DNA of 64,000 nucleotides from Acidimicrobiia bacterium (lineage in GTDB: Bacteria; Actinomycetota; Acidimicrobiia; IMCC26256; PALSA-555), in the NCBI GenBank assembly GCA_035948415.1, contig DASZJD010000054.1, positions 1-64,000 on the forward strand, written 5' to 3'. Of the stretch, positions 61,115 to 64,000 are shown one piece after another (position 1 is the first letter of the stretch; each line of letters opens with the position of its first letter). A model generated the notes under the pieces. That model saw nothing but the letters and a program-made list of their open reading frames with translations, was not told the origin of the DNA and did no database searches. A program made the translations under genes and the position numbers.

Positions 61115-62179
61115 ATGAACGTGATCTCGATTGCCGTCACGGGGGCTTCGGGGGTGGTCGGGCAGCGGCTCCTGCCGGTGCTGGCCGAGGACGCGTCGGT
61201 GCGACGACTCGTCGGGCTGGACGTCCGACCGCCGCGACGTCGCGCCGCCGGTCTCGAGTTCCACCTCGTCGACGTGGCGCGCTCGGAGCTCAAGCCGCTG
61301 CTCGAGGGCATCGACGTCCTCGTGCACCTCGCGACGGTCGTGGACCCGATCGCCGACGAGGCGCTGATGGCCCGGGTGAACGTCGACGGCACCCGGCGGG
61401 TGCTCGACGCCGCCGCCGCGGTCGGGGCCCGGAAGGTGGTCCGCGTCTCGAGCGCGGCCGTGTACGGCGCCTGGGCGAGCAACCCGGTGCCGCTCACCGA
61501 GGAGTCGCCCCTCCGCCCGAACCCCGGCTTCTCGCCGGCGGTGCTGGCGGCCGAGGTCGAGCGGCTGCTCGCCGAGTGGCGCGACGACCACCCCGGCGTG
61601 ACGGTGACGACGCTGCGGAGCGCACCGGTGCTCGGCCCGGGGGCCGAGCGGCTGGCGTCGCGGCTGCTCCTCGGCCGACCGTCGCTGCGGGTCCGCGGCG
61701 CCGCGCCCCCGGTGCAGGCCGTCCACGTCGACGACCTCGTGAGCGCCCTGGCGCTCGTCGTGCTGGCCGACCACCCCGGCACCTTCAACGTGGCGTCGAA
61801 CGGCTGGCTGGCCCGGGCCGAGGCGGAGGCGCTCCTGAACCCGCCCCGCCTGCCCTCGCTGTCGCCGACGGTGCTCGAGCGGGCGCTGCGGCTGACCTGG
61901 AACGTCGGGATCGGCGACGTGCCGCCGGGCGTCGTCCCCTACCTCATCCACCCCTGGGTGGTCGCCAACGACCGGCTCCGGGGCCTGGGGTGGCGGCCGC
62001 GCCACAGCAACGAGGAGGCGCTCGTCGACGGCCTCGACTCGCTCGCACCGACGCGGTCGCCGGTCCCGCTCGTCGCGCTCGGCGCCGGCGCGCTCGCCGG
62101 CGCCGGCGTCACGGCGTGGCTGCTGGGGCGGCGCTTCCGGCGAGGTGGGCGGCGCGCCAGTCGTCCCACTCGGGCGTGA
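61115..62179 (+). CDS. NAD-dependent epimerase/SDR-like protein, catalytic Tyr/Lys missing
   Basis: A 354-residue extended SDR. The cofactor motif is IAVTGASGVVGQRLLPVL (GxxGxxG), then LVHLATVVDP and VVRVSSAAVYGAWASNP. The YxxxK motif that should precede AEVERLL is lost: the sequence is FSPAVLAAEVERLL. The C-terminal 35 residues hold a membrane helix (LVALGAGALAGAGVTAWLLG) and a basic end. It may be a membrane-tethered, non-catalytic NAD(P)-binding protein. Its 3' end overlaps the convergent AhbAB-type gene by 71 bp. Confidence 0.8.
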   Translation: MNVISIAVTGASGVVGQRLLPVLAEDASVRRLVGLDVRPPRRRAAGLEFHLVDVARSELKPLLEGIDVLVHLATVVDPIADEALMARVNVDGTRRVLDAAAAVGARKVVRVSSAAVYGAWASNPVPLTEESPLRPNPGFSPAVLAAEVERLLAEWRDDHPGVTVTTLRSAPVLGPGAERLASRLLLGRPSLRVRGAAPPVQAVHVDDLVSALALVVLADHPGTFNVASNGWLARAEAEALLNPPRLPSLSPTVLERALRLTWNVGIGDVPPGVVPYLIHPWVVANDRLRGLGWRPRHSNEEALVDGLDSLAPTRSPVPLVALGAGALAGAGVTAWLLGRRFRRGGRRASRPTRA

Positions 62180-63188
62180 AGTAGCGGACCCGCGTCTTCT
62201 TGTACTCCTTCACCGACCACAGCAGCGCGTAGTCCTCGACCCCGGTCTCGGCGCGGATCGCCGCGATCGTCGCCTCGCAGTCTCGCCCGTGCTTGCCGTG
62301 CACCATCGTGAACACCGAGTACGGCCAGTCGGGGTACGTCGGCCGCCGGTAGCAGTGGCTCACGAGCGCGAACCCGGCCATCTGGGGGCCGAGCTCCTCC
62401 AGCCGGTGCTCCGGCACCGCCCACACGCCCATGGCGTTGGCCTTGAAGCCGGCGGACCGGTGGTTCATCACCGCCGCGAAGCGCCGCATCAGCTTGCGGG
62501 CTCGGAACGAGCGGAGCAGCTCGAGCACGTCGTCCTCCGAGCAGCCGAGCTGCTCGCCTTGCGCCGCGAACGGGTGCTCGACGAGGGGCAGGTCCTCCTG
62601 CACGACGCGGATCGCCGCCACCTCGAGGTCGGAGAGGATGGGCGCCTCCATGTGGGGGCGGCGCTCAGGGCGCTCGTGCTCGGCCACGGTCGCCTTGGCG
62701 TCGGCGGCCGTCTTCCCGGTCATGTCGAGCTTGACGCCGATCTTGTAGAGCTGGAGCGTCGGCAGCTTGCGGGTGACGACGGCGCCCGAGTCGCGGTGGA
62801 GCACCTCGAGGTGCTCGTCGAGCGACTCGCCCGGCGGGACCGCGATCGTGTACCAGAGATTGAAGTTGTGGTTGCGCTTGTAGTTGTGGCTCACGCCCGG
62901 GTGCGCGCTGATCACCGCCGCCGCCTCGTCGACCCGTCCCGGGTCCATTCGGGCCGCGACGAGCGACGAGTCGTAGCCGAGGGCGCGCGTGTCGAAGATC
63001 GCCGAGAGCTGCCGCAGCACCCCGGCGGCCTTCACCGCCGCCACGCGGTCCCGGACCTCGGGCTCGCTCAGGCCGAGCCGGGCCCCGAGCGCGGCGTAGG
63101 GAGCCGGCTCCAGCGGGAAGTCCCACTGCACCGCGTTCAGCAGCTCGCGATCGCTGTCGGTGAGACCGGGCTCGCTCATCGGGTCCAT
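62109..63188 (-). CDS. Fused siroheme decarboxylase (AhbA-AhbB type, Lrp/AsnC fold)
   Basis: A 359-residue protein made of two AsnC-like halves. Each half has a winged helix (DRELLNAVQWDFPLEPAPYA; VAAIRVVQEDLPLVEHPFAA) and a ligand domain: HNYKRNHNFNLWYTIAV in the first and SHCYRRPTYPDWPYSVFTMV followed by HGK in the second. These ligand motifs mark siroheme decarboxylase (AhbA/AhbB, NirDL), which makes 12,18-didecarboxysiroheme for the alternative heme or heme d1 pathway. The start is at ATG 63188 or 63179. No other heme gene is in view. It is often misannotated as an Lrp regulator. Confidence 0.82.
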   Translation of the reverse strand: MDPMSEPGLTDSDRELLNAVQWDFPLEPAPYAALGARLGLSEPEVRDRVAAVKAAGVLRQLSAIFDTRALGYDSSLVAARMDPGRVDEAAAVISAHPGVSHNYKRNHNFNLWYTIAVPPGESLDEHLEVLHRDSGAVVTRKLPTLQLYKIGVKLDMTGKTAADAKATVAEHERPERRPHMEAPILSDLEVAAIRVVQEDLPLVEHPFAAQGEQLGCSEDDVLELLRSFRARKLMRRFAAVMNHRSAGFKANAMGVWAVPEHRLEELGPQMAGFALVSHCYRRPTYPDWPYSVFTMVHGKHGRDCEATIAAIRAETGVEDYALLWSVKEYKKTRVRYFTPEWDDWRAAHLAGSAAPAATP

Positions 63189-63216
63189 CGTGGCGGGAGG
63201 CCCCCGACCCGGCAAA

Positions 63217-64000
63217 TCATGCTGCGAGTCCGGCGAGGCTGGCGTTCCCGGCCGGGCGGCTGCCCAGCGACACCAGCCGGTTGAGGCGCCCGGGGCCGCG
63301 AACGGCGGTGATCGTGGTTGGGTCGCCGTTCGAGAGCTCCTCGACCGAGGCCACGAGGTCCCCGGCGTCGGTGACGTGCTCGGAGCCCACCGCGGTGACG
63401 ACGTCGCCGGGGACGAGGCCTGCGCCCGCGGCCGGGCTGCCCGGCGTCACCGTCGTGACCCGGGCGCCGCCACCGGGCCGCTCGATCGCGTCGACGACGT
63501 CCACGCCGAGCCAGCCGTGGCGCACCTGGCCGCTGCCCTCGATCTGCCGGACCACCTGTCGGGCCAGGGTGACGGGCACCGCCTGACCGGGCAGCGCCGC
63601 CGAGTTGATCCCGACCACCGACCCGCCGCTGTCGACGAGGGCGCCGCCGTAGGGCGTGGTGCTCGTCATCCGGACGTCGGTCTCGAGGAGGCCGGGCAGC
63701 ACGTCGCCGCCCGGCATCGTCGACACCTCGTGGAGCGCGCTCACGATGCCCTCGCCCGCCCATCGGTGCTCGCCGGTGCTCAGCCCGATCGCGATCACGG
63801 CGTCGCCGATCTGCAGCCCGTCGCTGTCCCCGAGCTTCGCCGCGGTCAGGTTGGCGCCGTCCACGGTCAAGAGGGTGAGGTCGGTCAGGGGGTCGGCGCC
63901 GAGCACGCGGGCCGAGCTCAGCCGGCCACCCGAGCTGCTGACCGTGATCACGGTCGCGGACCCGAGCAGCGAGGAGCTCGTGAGGACCCGGGTGCCGTCC
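63217..64000 (-). CDS. HtrA-like PDZ protein lacking catalytic His and Ser (5' end outside window)
   Basis: The frame runs in from the right edge and stops at 63217. It is an S1C-type trypsin fold followed by a PDZ domain (WLGVDVVDAIERPGGGARV and SPAAGAGLVPGDVVTAV). At the place of TNNHVV the sequence reads VLTSSSLLGSATVI, and at the place of GNSGGPL it reads TPYGGALVDS; only the Asp (DPLTDLTLLTV) is kept. Thus the protease triad is broken. It is probably a binding or scaffold pseudoprotease. The intact HtrA at 38181 is the contrast. Confidence 0.85.
   Translation of the reverse strand, partial: DGTRVLTSSSLLGSATVITVSSSGGRLSSARVLGADPLTDLTLLTVDGANLTAAKLGDSDGLQIGDAVIAIGLSTGEHRWAGEGIVSALHEVSTMPGGDVLPGLLETDVRMTSTTPYGGALVDSGGSVVGINSAALPGQAVPVTLARQVVRQIEGSGQVRHGWLGVDVVDAIERPGGGARVTTVTPGSPAAGAGLVPGDVVTAVGSEHVTDAGDLVASVEELSNGDPTTITAVRGPGRLNRLVSLGSRPAGNASLAGLAA

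Noticed and set aside
62109-63188. Lrp/AsnC transcription regulator
   Set aside because: The doubled domain and the HNYKRNHNFN and YPDWPYSVFTM motifs fit siroheme decarboxylase better than a DNA-binding regulator.

Overview
The window is chromosomal DNA of a very GC-rich actinobacterium. Two WhiB proteins, two luciferase-like flavin or F420-type monooxygenases, a three-gene sdhCAB complex, a mycobacterial-type ppk/MutT1 neighbourhood, a Rv0958/Rv0959-like MoxR and VWA pair, a DUF2342 zinc protease and an Eis-type acetyltransferase all point to Actinomycetota. A deep-branching class such as Acidimicrobiia is my inference; no rRNA or other marker is present to fix it. I see no tRNA, rRNA, CRISPR array, insertion sequence or prophage. 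The gene order looks like ordinary chromosome with dense coding, many 1-4 bp stop/start overlaps and many leaderless starts.

Layout. 0-9.5 kb: a partial membrane HD-GYP-like protein with a 30-codon gene before it, pirin, a luciferase-like enzyme, a DUF72 protein, a 2-hydroxyacid dehydrogenase, a CaiB-type CoA transferase, a 2-oxoglutarate oxygenase and a MntP-like transporter. 9.5-17.7 kb: two overlapping CoA transferases divergent from an aldehyde dehydrogenase, a primary-type sigma factor, an orphan DNA methyltransferase, xseA-xseB and a DUF4234 protein. 17.7-24.3 kb: an FGGY kinase, an ArsR-SRPBCC fusion with a clear self-operator, a 68-codon gene and a TetR gene separated by three 19-bp-spaced inverted repeats, an SRPBCC protein, and a cbs-metB/mgl transsulfuration pair. 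24.3-34.8 kb: sdhCAB, the MoxR/VWA pair with a lipoprotein gene between them, a macrodomain protein, WhiB, glutamate formimidoyltransferase and another luciferase-like enzyme.

34.8-41.5 kb: an envelope-stress block with a 46-codon membrane peptide, ECF sigma, anti-sigma, RseB-like protein, DUF1275 protein, WhiB and a DegP/HtrA-type protease. A GGGAACS-N16/17-CGTT motif lies before the ECF gene, this WhiB gene and the distant sigma-70 gene, suggesting one regulon. 41.5-48.1 kb: the phosphate regulon, with phoU divergent from pstSCAB-phoR-phoB; the predicted PhoR has no membrane segment.

48.1-56.2 kb: PadR/PhyH, surE, a phosphonatase-like hydrolase facing a PhnZ-like HD oxygenase, and a leftward polyphosphate operon (ppk, CYTH-CHAD, NUDIX, histidine phosphatase) joined by three 4-bp overlaps. 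56.2-64 kb: an MFS transporter, an Eis-like acetyltransferase, a 3-hydroxyacyl-CoA dehydrogenase, a DUF2342 protease, an SDR without its catalytic Tyr/Lys, a fused siroheme decarboxylase (AhbA-AhbB type) and, at the edge, an HtrA-PDZ protein that has lost its catalytic His and Ser. The main biological theme is phosphorus handling (Pst/Pho, polyphosphate, phosphonate) together with cell-envelope stress control.
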